The position numbers were made by a program, and so were the translations under genes. From the NCBI GenBank assembly GCA_008360975.2, contig VLJF02000033.1:3534001-3598000 (forward strand): a stretch of DNA of 64,000 nt. Reading direction: 5' to 3'. Origin of the DNA: Lichenostomus cassidix. Lineage: Eukaryota; Chordata; Aves; Passeriformes; Meliphagidae. How positions within the stretch are numbered: the first letter of the stretch is position 1; each line of letters opens with the position of its first letter. Shown piece after piece: positions 15,791 through 32,046 of the stretch. The notes under the pieces are model-generated. The model was given only the letters and a program-made list of their open reading frames with translations, searched no databases and had not been told where the DNA came from.

Positions 15791-16080
15791 TTCCCACAGA
15801 ATTTTCCCAAAAAAATCCCCAAATTCCTCCCACAATATCCCAAAAAAAAATCCTAAAAAATAGAATTTAAAAATTCCCAAAATTCCAGTGAGAAAAAAAA
15901 ATTTTAAAAAAGGGAAAAAAAAATTCAGGATTTGGGAATTTTGGGAATTCTCTGATTGTTGTTTTTTTTTTGGTTTGTTTTGGATTTTCCTGAATAAAAA
16001 GTTCAGAATTCCAGAAGTTTCCAGAGTCAGTTTTTTTTGGGAATTTTTTGGGGGAATTTGGGGGAATTTGGGGTTTTGGT
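15791..16080 (+). other. Less repetitive segment with a candidate poly(A) signal
   Basis: This short region departs from the arrays (tctgattgttg, then ttggtttgttttggatt) and contains AATAAA at 15993-15998. It is followed by gttcagaattccagaag and a T/G-rich stretch, as expected for a + strand poly(A) site. It could be the 3' end of the GABBR1 transcript, giving a UTR of about 5 kb. The support is only positional. Confidence 0.35.
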
Positions 16081-17290
16081 TGGGATTGGAATTCCTGAAA
16101 AATTTCATGGAATTTCTGAAAAATTTCATGGAATTGTAGAGAAATTTGAAAAATAAAGAAATATTTTTAAATGTGAAATTTCCATAAAATTCCCACAAAA
16201 TCTCCTTAAAAAATATTAAATTTTAAATATTAAATTTATAAAAAAAATAAAATTCCCATAAAAATGAAAAATTCCCACAAAATTCCCAAAAATTCCTACA
16301 AAATTCCCTCAGAAATCCTCAAAAATAATTTTTAAAAAGTCAAAATTTCCACAAAAATAAAAAATTTTCCAAAAAATTTCTCATGGAATTCCTGAAAAAT
16401 TTCATGGAATTTCTGAAAATTTTCATGGAATTGTGAGAAATTCTTGAAAATAAAGAAATTTTTTTAAAAATGTGAAATTTCCATAAAATTCCCACAAAAT
16501 CTCTTTGAAAATATTAAATTTTAAGTATTAAATTTATTAAAAAAATTAAATTCCCCAAAAAATTAAAAATTCCCACAAAATTCCCAAAAATTCCTACAAA
16601 ATTCCCTCAGAAATCCTCAAAAATAATTTTTTAAAAAGTTAAAATTTCCACAAAAATAAAAAATTTTCCAAAAAAATTCTCATGGAATTCCCAAAAAATT
16701 TAATGGAATTCCTGAAAAATTTCATGGAATTGTAGAGAAATTTCTTGAAGAATAAAGAAATTTTTTTTAAAATGTGAAATTCCCATAAAATTCCCACAAA
16801 ATCTCCTAAAAATATTAAATTTTAAATATTATATTTATAAAAAAATAAAATTCCAAAAAATTAAAAATTCCCACAAAATTCCCAAAATTTCCTCAGAAAT
16901 CCTCAAAATAATTTTCAAAAAGTCAAAATTTCCAAAAAAATAAAAAATTTTAAAAACTCTCATGGAATTCCTGAAAATTTCATGGAATTTCTGAAAAATT
17001 TCATGGAATTGTAGAGAAATTTCTTGGAAAATAAAGAAATTTTTTTAAAAATGTGAAATTTCCATAAAATTCCCACAAAATCTCCTTAAAAATATTAAAT
17101 TTTAAGTATTAAATTTATAAAAAGGACAAAATTCCCATAAAAATGAAATATTTCCATAAAATTCCCCAAAAATTCCCTAAGAAATCCTCAAAAATAATTT
17201 TTCAAAAAGTTAAAATTTCCACAAAAATAAAAAATTTTCCAAAAAAATTTCATGGAATTCCTGAAAAATTTCATGGAAAAAAATGCAGAA
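16081..17290. repeat. Tandem repeat of about 295 bp, about four copies
   Basis: Each unit contains catggaattcctgaaaaatt, then gaaataaagaaattttttt, then atgtgaaatttccataaa, then an aaatattaaattttaa palindrome-like core. Corresponding points fall near 16127, 16427, 16726 and 17002. Internal ataaag motifs recur with the unit and are not independent poly(A) signals. Confidence 0.8.
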
Positions 17291-18650
17291 TAAAAGAAGA
17301 AAAGTTAAATTCCCATAAAAATGCAAAATTCCAAAAAAAATTCCCAAAATATTCCTCAATTTCCCAAAAAACCCCAAATACTCCTTAAAATTCAAAATAT
17401 TCCCAAAATATTCTCAAAATATTCCTTAAAATTTCCTAAAAAAACCCCAAAAATTCCCTAAAATCCCAAAAAAAACCCAAAATTCCCCAAAATCCTCTTA
17501 AATTCCCCCAAAATATTCCCTAAAAATAAAAAAAAACCCCAAAAATATTCCCAAAAAACCCCAAAATTCCCAAAAATATTCCCAAAAAAACCCAAATATT
17601 CCCCCAAATTCCCTAAAATAACCCAAAATTCCCTGAAATTCCCCAAATATTCCTTAAAATTTTCCAAAATCCGCTAAAAATTCCCCAAAAAACCCAAATA
17701 TTCCTCAAAATATTCCCAAAATATTCCTTAAAATTTCCCAAAAAACAAAAAAAAATTCCCCAAAATCCCAGAAAATCCCGAATATTCCCAAAATTCCCAA
17801 AAAAACCAAAAAAATCCCCCAAAAAACCCAACAAACCCCAAAATCCCAAATATTCCCCAAAATAGTTCTTAAAATTGAAAAAAACCCCAAAATTCCCCAA
17901 ATTCCCAAATATTCTTAAATCCCAAAAAAAACCCCAAAATATTTTTAAATCCCAAAAAACCCCAAAATTCCCAAAACATTCCTCAAAACTCCCAAAAAAC
18001 CCAAATATTCCCCAAAAAACCCCAAAATATTCTAAAATCCCCCAAAAAAATCCCAAAATATTTCCCAAAATCCCCAAAAAAATCCCCAAAATTCAAAAAA
18101 ACTCAAAATATTCTCGAATTCCCAAATATTCCCCAAAAAAACCCCAAAAAATTCCCAAAATTCCCCAAAAAAATTCCCAAAAAACCCCAAATTATTCCCA
18201 AAATTTCCCAAAAAACCCCAAAATATTTCCCAAAATCCAAAAAAACCCCAAAATATTCCAAAAAAACCCCAAATATTCCCCCAAAATTCCTTAAATCCCA
18301 AAAATCCCAAAATTCCCAAATATTCCCCAAAAATTCCCTAAATTTCCCCCAAAACCCAAATCTTCCCCAAAATCCAAAATATTCCCAAAATAGTCCTTAA
18401 AATTTCCCAAAAATACCTAAAAACCCCAAAAATTTCCCCAAAACTCCCAAAAAACCCCAAAATTTCCCAAAATTCCCAAAATACCCCAAAAACCCCAAAA
18501 TTCCCAAAATATCCCCAAAATATTCCTTAAAATCCCAAAAAACCCCAAAATATTCCTTAAAATTCAAAAAAACCCCAAAATTTCCCCAAAAATTTCCCAA
18601 AATTCCCACAAAAAACCCAAAAATTCCCCAAAAACCCAAAATATTCCCAA
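17291..18650. repeat. ccccaaaatattccc low-complexity array
   Basis: C/A-rich short-period repeat (cccaaaaaaccccaaaatattcc) with no conserved longer unit that I could define and no exon-like sequence. Confidence 0.8.
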
Positions 18651-19640
18651 AATATTCCTTAAAATTCCCCCAAAATTCCCCAAACATTCCCTAAATTTTT
18701 CCCAAAAAATCCCCAAAATCGTCTCCAAATTCCCAAATATTCCCAAAAAATTCCCCAAAATTCCCCAAGAAACCCAAAATTCCCCAAAATATTCCCCAAA
18801 AAACCCAAAAAAATTCCCAAAAAACTCCCAAAAATTCCCCAAAAATTCCCCAAATATTCCCTAAATTTTTCCCAAAAAATCCCCAAAATCGTCTCCAAAT
18901 TCCCAAATATTCCCAAAAAATTCCCCAAAATTCCCCAAGAAACCCAAAATTCCCCAAATATTCCCCAAAAAACCCAAAAACTCCCAAAAAACCCCAAAAT
19001 TCCCAAAAACCCCAAAAATCCCAAAAATTCCCCAAACATTCCCTAAATTTTTCCCAAAAAATCCCCAAAATTGTCTCCAAATTCCCAAATATTCCCAAAA
19101 AATTCCCCAAGAAACCCAAAATTCCCCAAAAAAACCCAAAAAACTCCCAAAATTCCCAAAAAAATCCCAAAAATTCCCCAAATATTCCCTAAATTTTTCC
19201 CAAAAAATCCCCAAAATCGTCTCCAAATCCCCAAATATTCCCAAAAAATTCCCCAAAATTCCCCAAGAAACCCAAAATTCCCCAAAATATTCAAAAACCC
19301 CAAAACCCCAAAAAATTCCCAAAAAATTCCCAAAAAACCCCAAAATTCCCCAAAAATTCCCAAAAACCCCAAAAAACCCCAAAATTCCCCAAACATTCCC
19401 TAAATTTTTCCCAAAAAATCCCCAAAATCGTCTCCAAATTCCCAAATATTCCCAAAAAATTCCCCAAAATTCCCCAGAAAAACCCAAAAAACTCCCAAAA
19501 AACCCAAAAATTCCAAAACCCAAAATTCAAAAAAACCCCAAAATTCCCAAATATTCCCTAAATTTTTCCCAAAATTCCCCAAAAAAACCCCAAAATTCCC
19601 AAAAAACCCCAAAATTCCCCAAAAAATTCCCAAAAAAACC
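18651..19640. repeat. Tandem repeat of about 145-210 bp containing the core cgtctccaaattccc
   Basis: Units share aaacattccctaaatttttc, ccaaaaaatccccaaaatcg, tctccaaattcccaaatatt and ccaagaaacccaaaattcccc. The core recurs near 18720, 18892, 19071, 19217 and 19429. Confidence 0.8.
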
Positions 19641-19737
19641 CCAAAAAATTCCCAAAAAACCCCAAAATTATCCCAAAAATCCCAATTTTTCGGGAATAAC
19701 TCACAGGACTCTCCGGCTGGGTTAGAATTCCATGAAT

Positions 19738-19743
19738 TTTATT
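19738..19743 (-). promoter_or_regulatory. RPS5: RPS5 poly(A) signal
   Basis: TTTATT on the + strand is AATAAA on the RPS5 strand, about 50 nt after its stop codon. The surrounding 19690-19792 is not repetitive and is the likely short 3' UTR. Confidence 0.8.
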
Positions 19744-19792
19744 TGGGATTTTGCCCAAAATTCCCGAAATTTGGGGATTTTTTTGGGAATTT

Positions 19793-19861
19793 TTAACGGT
19801 TGGATTTGGCCACTCGCTCCAGCTCGTCTTTCTTCTTGATGGCATAGGAGTTGGAGGAGCC
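19793..19861 (-). CDS. RPS5: RPS5 coding exon 5 (C-terminus and stop)
   Basis: On the minus strand this exon encodes GSSNSYAIKKKDELERVAK followed by SNR and a TAA stop at 19793-19795. It is the invariant C-terminus of ribosomal protein S5 (uS7), which binds 18S rRNA in the head of the 40S subunit near the mRNA exit/E site. The acceptor is TTTCAG on the minus strand, and the phase is 0, following AAK from coding exon 4. The intron beyond the acceptor is open in the same frame for hundreds of codons, so the true exon start is set by the acceptor and by homology. The five exons together give 203 residues, against 204 in human as I recall, with no frame breaks. Confidence 0.96.
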   Translation of the reverse strand, partial: GSSNSYAIKKKDELERVAKSNR

Positions 19862-24419
<4,558 letters not shown>

Positions 24420-24490
24420 TCAATGGAGAACTAATATTGCAAAATGGCCAAAAAATGAGGAAAAAATGGGGAAAAAGTGATTAAAGTGAT

Positions 24491-24550
24491 GATGGTTTTG
24501 ATGTTCCTGAAAGCTGCTTCCCGAGCGCCTGTGCACAGCAGCCAGATGGC
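24491..24550 (-). pseudogene. Partial copy of RPS5 exon 4, acceptor edge
   Basis: The first 60 bp of the exon in gene orientation ([20 protein letters not shown]) with its CAG acceptor. It has no donor. Confidence 0.9.
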
Positions 24551-25086
24551 CTGGAAATGAGGGAAATTGGGGTGAAAAATGGGGATTTTGGGGAAATTTG
24601 GGGAGTTTGGGGGTTGGAAGGAGAAAAAATGGGGAAAAAAGGTGAAAAAATGGTGAAAAACGGTGAAAAAATGGGGGAAATAGGTGAAAAAATGGGGAAA
24701 AAATGGGGAAAAATGGTGAATAAAATGGGGAAAAAATGGAGAAAAAATGGGGAAAAAATGGGGAAAAAATGGGAGAAAATAATGGGAGAAAATAATGGGG
24801 AAAACGGGGAAGAAATATGAAAAAATGGGGGAAATAATGGCGAGAAAATCAAAAAAAAAATGGGAGAAAAAATGGGGAAAAAATGGAGAAAAAATGAGGA
24901 AAAAAATGGAGAAAAATGAAGAAAAAATGGGGAAAAATAGTAAAAAAAAAAGGGGAAAATAGGAAAACAATGGAGGAAAAATGATTAAAAAAACCAGTGG
25001 AAAAATGGGGGTAAAATGTGAGGAAAAATTGTGAAAAAATTGGGAAAAAGTGGTGAAAAAATGGGGGAAAAAGTGATTAAAATGCT

Positions 25087-25145
25087 GCTGGTTTGATGTT
25101 CCTGAAAGCTGCTTCTCGAGCGCCTGTGCACAGCAGCCAGATGGC
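25087..25145 (-). pseudogene. Partial copy of RPS5 exon 4, acceptor edge
   Basis: Same half-exon with a substitution (tctcgagc for tcccgagc) and loss of a base near its inner end. The CAG acceptor is kept. Confidence 0.9.
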
Positions 25146-26193
25146 CTGGAAATGAGGGAAATTGGGGTGAAAAATGGGGGAAAAATGGGATTTTGGGGGG
25201 TTTGGGAAAAATTTGGGGGAGAAAATGGGGAAAAAAGGAAAAAAAATGGTGAAAAATGGTGAAAAAATGAGGAAAATAGGTGAAAAAATGGGGAAAAAAG
25301 GGGAAAAATGGGGGAAAAATGGGGGAAAAATGGGGAAAAATGGGGAAAAAACACTGAAAAAATAGGGAAAAAAGTGGAAAAAAGTGGAAGAGAGGAGAAA
25401 AAGAGGAGAAAAAGAGGAAAAAAGAGGAAAAAAGAGGAAAAAAAGAGGAAAAAAAGAGGAAGAAAGAGGAAAAAAGAGGAAAAAAGAGGAAAAAAAGAGG
25501 AAAAAAGAGGAAAAAAGAGGAAAAAAGAGGAAAAAAGAGGAAAAAAGAGGAAAAAAGAGGAAAAAAGAGGAAAAAAGAGGAAAAAAAGAAGAAAAAATGG
25601 AGAAAAAATGGAGAAAAAAAGGAGAAAAAGAGGAAAAAAAGAGGAAAAAAAGAGGAAAAAAGAGGAAAAAAAGAGGAAAAAAAGAGGAAAAAAAGAGGAA
25701 AAAAAGGGGAAAAAAAGGGGAAAAAAAGAGGAAAAAAGAGGAAAAAAGAGGAAAAAAAGAGGAAAAAAGAAGAAAAAAAGAAAATATGGAGAAAAATGGT
25801 GAATAAAATGGGGAACCAATGGAGAAAAAATGAGGAAAAAATGGGGAAAAATGGGGGGAAAAATGGGTGAAAAAATGAGGAAAAATGAGGAGAAAAAAGT
25901 GAAAAAATAGGAAAAATGGTGAAAAAAGGGTGAAAAAAGGGTGAAAAAATGGTGAAAAAAGGAGAGAAAAAAAGGAGAAAATATGGAGAAAAAAAGGAGA
26001 AAAAAAGGAGAAAAAAAGGAGAAAAAAAGGAGAAAAAAAGGAGAAAAAAAGGAGAAAAAAAGGAGAAAAAAAGGAGAAAAATGAGGAAAAAACCAGTGAA
26101 AATATAGTTTAAAAATGGTAAAAAAATGTGGAACTAATAGTGAAAAATGAGAAAAAACTGCTGAAAATTAGGGAAAAAAGCAAATAAAGGGAT

Positions 26194-26252
26194 GATGGTT
26201 TGATGTTCCTGAAAGCTGCTTCCTGAGCGCCTGTGCACAGCAGCCAGATGGC
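26194..26252 (-). pseudogene. Partial copy of RPS5 exon 4, acceptor edge
   Basis: Same half-exon with substitutions (tcctgagc for tcccgagc) and the CAG acceptor kept. It lies near the outer end of the acceptor-side array. Confidence 0.9.
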
Positions 26253-27245
26253 CTGGAAATGAGGGAAATTGGGTGAAAAATGGGGGAAAAATGGGATTTT
26301 GGGGGGTTTGGGAAAAATTTGGGGGAGAAAATGGGGAAAAAAGGCGAAAAAAATGGTGAAAAACGGTGAAAAAATGAGGAAAAGAGGTGAAAAAATGGCA
26401 AAAAATAGGCCAAAAAATAGCCAAAAATGGCCAAAAATGGAAAAGAGGGAAAAAAATGGGAAAAAATGGGAAAAAATGGGGAAAAATGGGGAAAAATGGG
26501 GAAAAATAGTGGAAACTATGGGGAAAAAAGGGGAAAAATGGAGAAAAAATGAGGGAAAAGTTGGGAAAAGTAGGGAGGAAATGGTGGAAAAAATGGGGAA
26601 AATATGGGGAAAAATGGGGAAAAATAATGGGGAAAAATAATGGGGAAAACGGGGAAGAAATATGAAAAAATGGGGGAAAAATCAGGAAAAAATCAGAAAA
26701 AATTCAGGAAAAAAATCAGAAAAAAATGGAAAAATCAGAAAAAAAGGTAAAAAAAGGTAAAAAAAAGGTGAAAAAAATCAGAAAAAAATCAGAAAAAAAC
26801 CAGGAAAAAATCAGGAAAAAAATCAGGGGAAAAATCAGGGGAAAAATCAGGGGAAAAATCAGGAAAAAATCAGGAAAAAATCAGGAAAAAATCAGGAAAA
26901 AATCAGGAAAAAATCCGGAAAAAATCAGGAAAAAATCAGGAAAAAATCAGGAAAAAATCAGGAAAAAATCAGGAAAAATGGAGAAAAATCAGGAAAAATT
27001 AGGACAAAAATCACGAAAAAATTGGAGAAAAATCAGGAAAAAAAATCAGAAAAAATGGAAAAAATGGTTTAAAAAATGGTAAAAAAATGGTTAAAAAAAT
27101 CAGAAAAAAATCAGAAAAAAATCAGAAAAAAATGGAAATAAAACCAGAAAAAAATGGAAAAAAACCCAGAAAAAAATGGAAAAAAACCCATGAAAATAGT
27201 ACAACATAAAAAACCTAGAAAATAGTGAATATTAGTGTTTTTCAC

Positions 27246-27280
27246 CTGGTTGACTCTCCTGAGAGGTGAGACATCCACTG
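27246..27280 (-). pseudogene. Partial copy of RPS5 exon 3, donor edge
   Basis: In gene orientation it encodes roughly [10 protein letters not shown] with a change (gaggtgag for gaggcgac) and retains CAG|GTGAAA. Sequence then departs to gtggcagaaatggg. Confidence 0.85.
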
Positions 27281-27859
27281 AGTGGCAGAAATGGGAAATT
27301 GATGGAGAGAAATGGGGTGAGAGTGAGGGAAATGGGGAAAATTGGGGAAAATGGGGAAAATGGGGAAAACTGGGGAAAAATGAGGAAAAAAATGGGGAAA
27401 AAATGGGAAAAAACTGGGAAAAAAGTGGGAAAAATGAGGAAAAAAATGGGGAAAAAATGGGAAAAAACTGGGAAAAAACTGGGAAAAAACTGGGAAAAAA
27501 CTGGGAAAAAACTGGGAAAAAACTGGGAAAAACTAGAAGAAAAATCAGAAAAATAGAAGAAAAATCAGAAAAAAATCAGAAAAAATAGGACAAAAATCAC
27601 CAAAAATTGGAGAAAAATCAGGAAAAGATCAGAAAAAATCAGAAAAATGGGGAAAAATCAGAAAAAATGGAAAAAAATTCAGAAAAAATGGTTTAAAAAC
27701 GGTTTAAAAAATGGTTTAAAAAATGGTAAAAAATGGTAAAAAAATGGTTAAATAAAAGGTAAAAAAATGGTAAAAAATGGTAAAAAAACCAGGGAAAACT
27801 CAGGAAAATGTTAACAACACCAAAAGACTAGAAAACTTGAAAAATTTTATGTTTTTCAC

Positions 27860-27893
27860 CTGGTTGACTCTCCTGAGAGGTGAGACATCCACA
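27860..27893 (-). pseudogene. Partial copy of RPS5 exon 3, donor edge
   Basis: Near-identical to the copy at 27246, with the same gaggtgag variant and the same downstream gtggcagaaatggg. The two derive from one diverged unit. Confidence 0.85.
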
Positions 27894-27949
27894 GAGTGGC
27901 AGAAATGGGAAATTGATGGAGAGAAATGGGGTGAGAGTGAGGGAAATGG

Positions 27950-28310
27950 GGAAAATTTGGGGGAAATTTGGGGGAAATTTGGGGGAAATTTGGGGAAAAT
28001 TTGGGGAAAATTTGGGGAAAATTTGGGGAAAATTTGGGGAAAATTTGGGAAAATTTGGGAAAATTTGGGGAAAATTTGTGGAAATTTGGGGGAAATTTGG
28101 GGGAAATTTGGGGAAAATTTGGGGGAAATTTGGGGAAAATTTGGGAAAATTTGGGGAAAATTTGGGGAAAATTTGGGGAAAATTTGGGGAAAATTTGGGG
28201 AAAATTTGGGGAAAATTTGGGGAAAATTTGGGGAAAATTTGGGGAAAATTTGGGGAAAATTTGGGGAAAATTTGGGGAAAATTTGGGGAAAATTTGGGGA
28301 AAATTTGGGG
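27950..28310. repeat. 11-bp array (ggggaaaattt), about 30 units
   Basis: Highly regular, with the second half (28150-28310) essentially perfect. G-runs of four are spaced by seven bases on the + strand. Confidence 0.9.
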
Positions 28311-29279
28311 AAAAAGGGGAAAAAACAGGGGAAAACAGGGGAAAACAGGGGAAAAAAGGGGAAAAAAGGGGAAAAAAGGGGAAAAAAGGGGAAAAAAGGG
28401 GAAAAAAGGGGAAAAATGGGGAAAAAATAGGTCAAAAAATAGGTCAAAAAAGGAAAAAAAAAGAGGGAAAAAAATGGGAAAAAAATGGGGAGAAATGGCA
28501 AAAAAAGGTGAAAAAATGGGGAAAAAATGAGGAAAAAATGGGGAAAAATAGTGGAAACTATGGGGAAAAAAGGCGGAAAAATGGACAAAAAATGAGGGAA
28601 AAGTTGGGAAAAGTAGGGAGGAAATGGTGGAAAAAATGGGGAAAATATGGAGAAAAAATGGGGAAAAATAATGGGGAAAAATAATGGGGAAAAATAATGG
28701 GGAAAAATAATGGGGAAAAATAATGGGGAAAAATAATGGGGAAGAAATATGAAAAAATGGGGGAAAAATCAGGAAAAAATCAGAAAAATTCAGGAAAAAA
28801 ATCAGAGAAAAATGGAAAAAATCAGAAAAAAGGGTAAAAAATCAGGAAAAAAGAGTAAAGAAAAGGTAAAAAAAAAAGGTAAAAAAAAGGTAAAAAAATG
28901 GTAAAAAAATGGTAAAAAAATGGTAAAAAAATCAGGAAAAAAACAGGAAAAAACAGAAAAAAATCAGGAAAAAACCAGGAAAAAAATAGAAAAAAACCAG
29001 AAAAAAACCAGAAAAAAATCAGAAAAAAACCAGGAAAAATATCAGGAAAATATCAGGAAAAAATCAGGAAAAAATCAGAAACAAATCAGAAACAAATCAG
29101 AAACAAATCAGAAAAAAATCAGAAAAAAATCAGAAAAAAATCAGAAAAAAATCAGAAAAAAATGGAGAAAAATCAGGAAAAATTAGGAGAAAAATCAGCA
29201 AAAATCAGGAAAAAAATCAGAAAAAAATTCAGGAAAAAAACAGGAAAAAAAAAGACAAAAAAAAATCAGAAAAAAATCA

Positions 29280-29735
<456 letters not shown>

Positions 29736-29834
29736 CTAAAAAAAAATTATCAAAAATTCTCTCCTGAATCCCTAAAAAACCCAAAAATATCCTCAAAATT
29801 TCTCTCCTGAATCCCCAAAATTCCAGGGTTTGGA

Positions 29835-29870
29835 ATTGCTGCTGGCATTGAGCAGAACCTGCAGGGGATT
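29835..29870 (-). pseudogene. Partial copy of RPS5 exon 3, acceptor edge
   Basis: In gene orientation NPLQVLLNASSNS follows an intact CCCAG. It matches the true exon for about 30 bp and then diverges. Confidence 0.85.
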
Positions 29871-30466
29871 CTGGGAAAAAAAAATGGGAATTTTTAGTGG
29901 GATTTGGGAGGAAAAAATCCTGGAAAAATTCTAGAGAAATGCTGGGAAAATTTGGAGTAAAAAACCCCAAGAAAATCGACCAAAATTCTGAATATTTGCC
30001 TTAAAATTGGGGAAAAAAACCCTAAAAATTCACTTTTCGTATCTTAAAAACTCTTCTGAATCCTAAAAAATCCCAAATCCCAAAAAATCCCTTCTGGATT
30101 CCAAAAATTTCCCTCTGAATCCTAAAGATTTTCCTCTTGAATGGCTAAAAAATAAATCCCAAAATGCTCCTCTTGACTCTCAAAAACTCTCTTCTGAAAC
30201 CTCAAAAAAGCCTCAAAAATTTATTCTTAAATCCCTGAAAAAAATCCCCAAAAATTTCCTCATGAATTCCTAAAAAAAACCTAAAAAATTCTCTCCTGAA
30301 TCCCAAAATTATTCCTAAATCCTTGAAAAAAATACCCAAAAATTCCCTTAGGAACTCCTAAAAAAAACTAAAAAAATTCTCTCCTGAATCCCTAAAAAAC
30401 CCAAAAAAATCCTCAAAAAAATCCTCAAAATTTCTCTCCTGAATCCCCAAAATTCCAGGGTTTGGA

Positions 30467-30502
30467 ATTGCTGCTGGCATTGACCAGAACCTGCAGGGGA
30501 TT
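30467..30502 (-). pseudogene. Partial copy of RPS5 exon 3, acceptor edge
   Basis: It keeps gaccagaacctgcagg as in the true exon, while the other copies read gagcagaacc. This is therefore the least diverged of the six. Confidence 0.85.
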
Positions 30503-30807
30503 CTGGGGAAAAAAATGGGAATTTTTAGTGGGATTTGTCCCAAAAAAATCCTGGAAAAATCCTGGGAAAAATTGGAGTAAAAAACCCCAAGAAAATCGAC
30601 CAAAATTCTGAATATTTGCATTAAAATTGGGAAAAAAAACCCTAAAAATTCTTGATTTTTATCCTAAAATATCCTTCTGGATCCTAAAATTTAACAAATC
30701 CCAAAAAATCCTTTCTGGAGCTCAGAAATTCCTTCCTGAATCCTAAATATTTCTCTTCTGGATCCCAAAAAATTCTCTCCTGAATCCCCAAAATTCCAGG
30801 GTTTGGA

Positions 30808-30843
30808 ATTGCTGCTGGCATTGAGCAGAACCTGCAGGGGATT
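30808..30843 (-). pseudogene. Partial copy of RPS5 exon 3, acceptor edge
   Basis: Same half-exon with the gagcagaacc variant and CCCAG acceptor. Confidence 0.85.
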
Positions 30844-31158
30844 CTGGGAAAAAAATGGGAATTTTTACTGGGATTGGGGAGGAAAAAATATTGGAGAAAT
30901 TGTGGGAAAATTTGGAGTAAAAAACCCCAAGAAAATCGATGAAAATTCTGAATATTTGCCTTTAAAATTGTCCAAAAAAGCCTAAAAATTCTCATTTTGT
31001 ATCTTAAGAAATTCTTCTGAATCCTAAAAAAAAAATTCGAGTTATTTTCTCCTAAACCCTAAAAAAAAAATTATCAAAAATTCTCTTCTGAATCCCTAAA
31101 AAACCCAAAAAAATTATCAAAATTTCTCTCCTGAATCCCCAAAATTCCAGGGTTTGGA

Positions 31159-31194
31159 ATTGCTGCTGGCATTGAGCAGAACCTGCAGGGGATT
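31159..31194 (-). pseudogene. Partial copy of RPS5 exon 3, acceptor edge
   Basis: Same half-exon with the gagcagaacc variant and CCCCAG acceptor. Confidence 0.85.
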
Positions 31195-31481
31195 CTGGGG
31201 AAAAAAAATGGGAATTTTTAGTGGGATTTGTCCCAAAAAAATCCTGGAGAAATTCTAGAGAAATGCTGGGAAAATTTGGAGCAAAAAAACCCCAAGAAAA
31301 TCGACGAAAATTCTGAATATTTGCCTTAAAAATTGTCAAAAAAAGCCTAAAAATTCTCATTTTGTATTTTAAGAAATTCTTCTGAATCCTAAAAAAAAAA
31401 TTTAAGTTATTTCCTCCTAAACCCTAAAAAAAAAATTATCAAAAATTTCTCTCCTGAATCCCCAAAATTCCAGGGTTTGGA

Positions 31482-31517
31482 ATTGCTGCTGGCATTGAGC
31501 AGAACCTGCAGGGGATT
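31482..31517 (-). pseudogene. Partial copy of RPS5 exon 3, acceptor edge
   Basis: Same half-exon with the gagcagaacc variant and CCCAG acceptor. Confidence 0.85.
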
Positions 31518-32010
31518 CTGGGAAAAAAATGGGAATTTTTAGTGGGATTTGTCCCAAAAAAATCCTGGAAAAATGCTGGGAAAATTTGGAGTAAAAAACC
31601 CCAAGAAAATCGATGAAAATTCTGAATATTTGCCTTAAAATTGGGAAAAAAAACCCTAAAAATTCACTTTTCGTGTCTTAAAATAAATCCCAAAATGCTT
31701 CTCTTGACTCTCAAAAATTCTCTTCTGAAACCTCAAAAAAACCCCAAAAATTTATTCCTAAATCCCTGAAAAAAATGCCCAAAAATTTCCTTAGGAATTC
31801 CTAAAAAAAGCTAAAAAAATTCTTTTCTGAAACCTCAAAAAATTCTCAAAATTTCTTCCTAAATCCCTGAAAAAAATGCCCAAAAATTTCCTTAGGAATT
31901 CCTAAAAAAATCTAAAACAATTCTCTCCTGAATCCCTAAAAAACCCAAAAAAATCCTCAAAAAAATCCTCAAAATTTCTCTCCTGAATCCCCAAAATTCC
32001 AGGGTTTGGA

Positions 32011-32046
32011 ATTGCTGCTGGCATTGAGCAGAACCTGCAGGGGATT
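32011..32046 (-). pseudogene. Partial copy of RPS5 exon 3, acceptor edge
   Basis: Outermost copy, with the gagcagaacc variant and CCCCAG acceptor. Confidence 0.85.

Noticed and set aside
24431..25819. 462-residue frame on the minus strand containing [15 protein letters not shown]
   Set aside because: The recognisable peptide comes from partial RPS5 exon 4 copies inside repeat; there is no independent gene structure.
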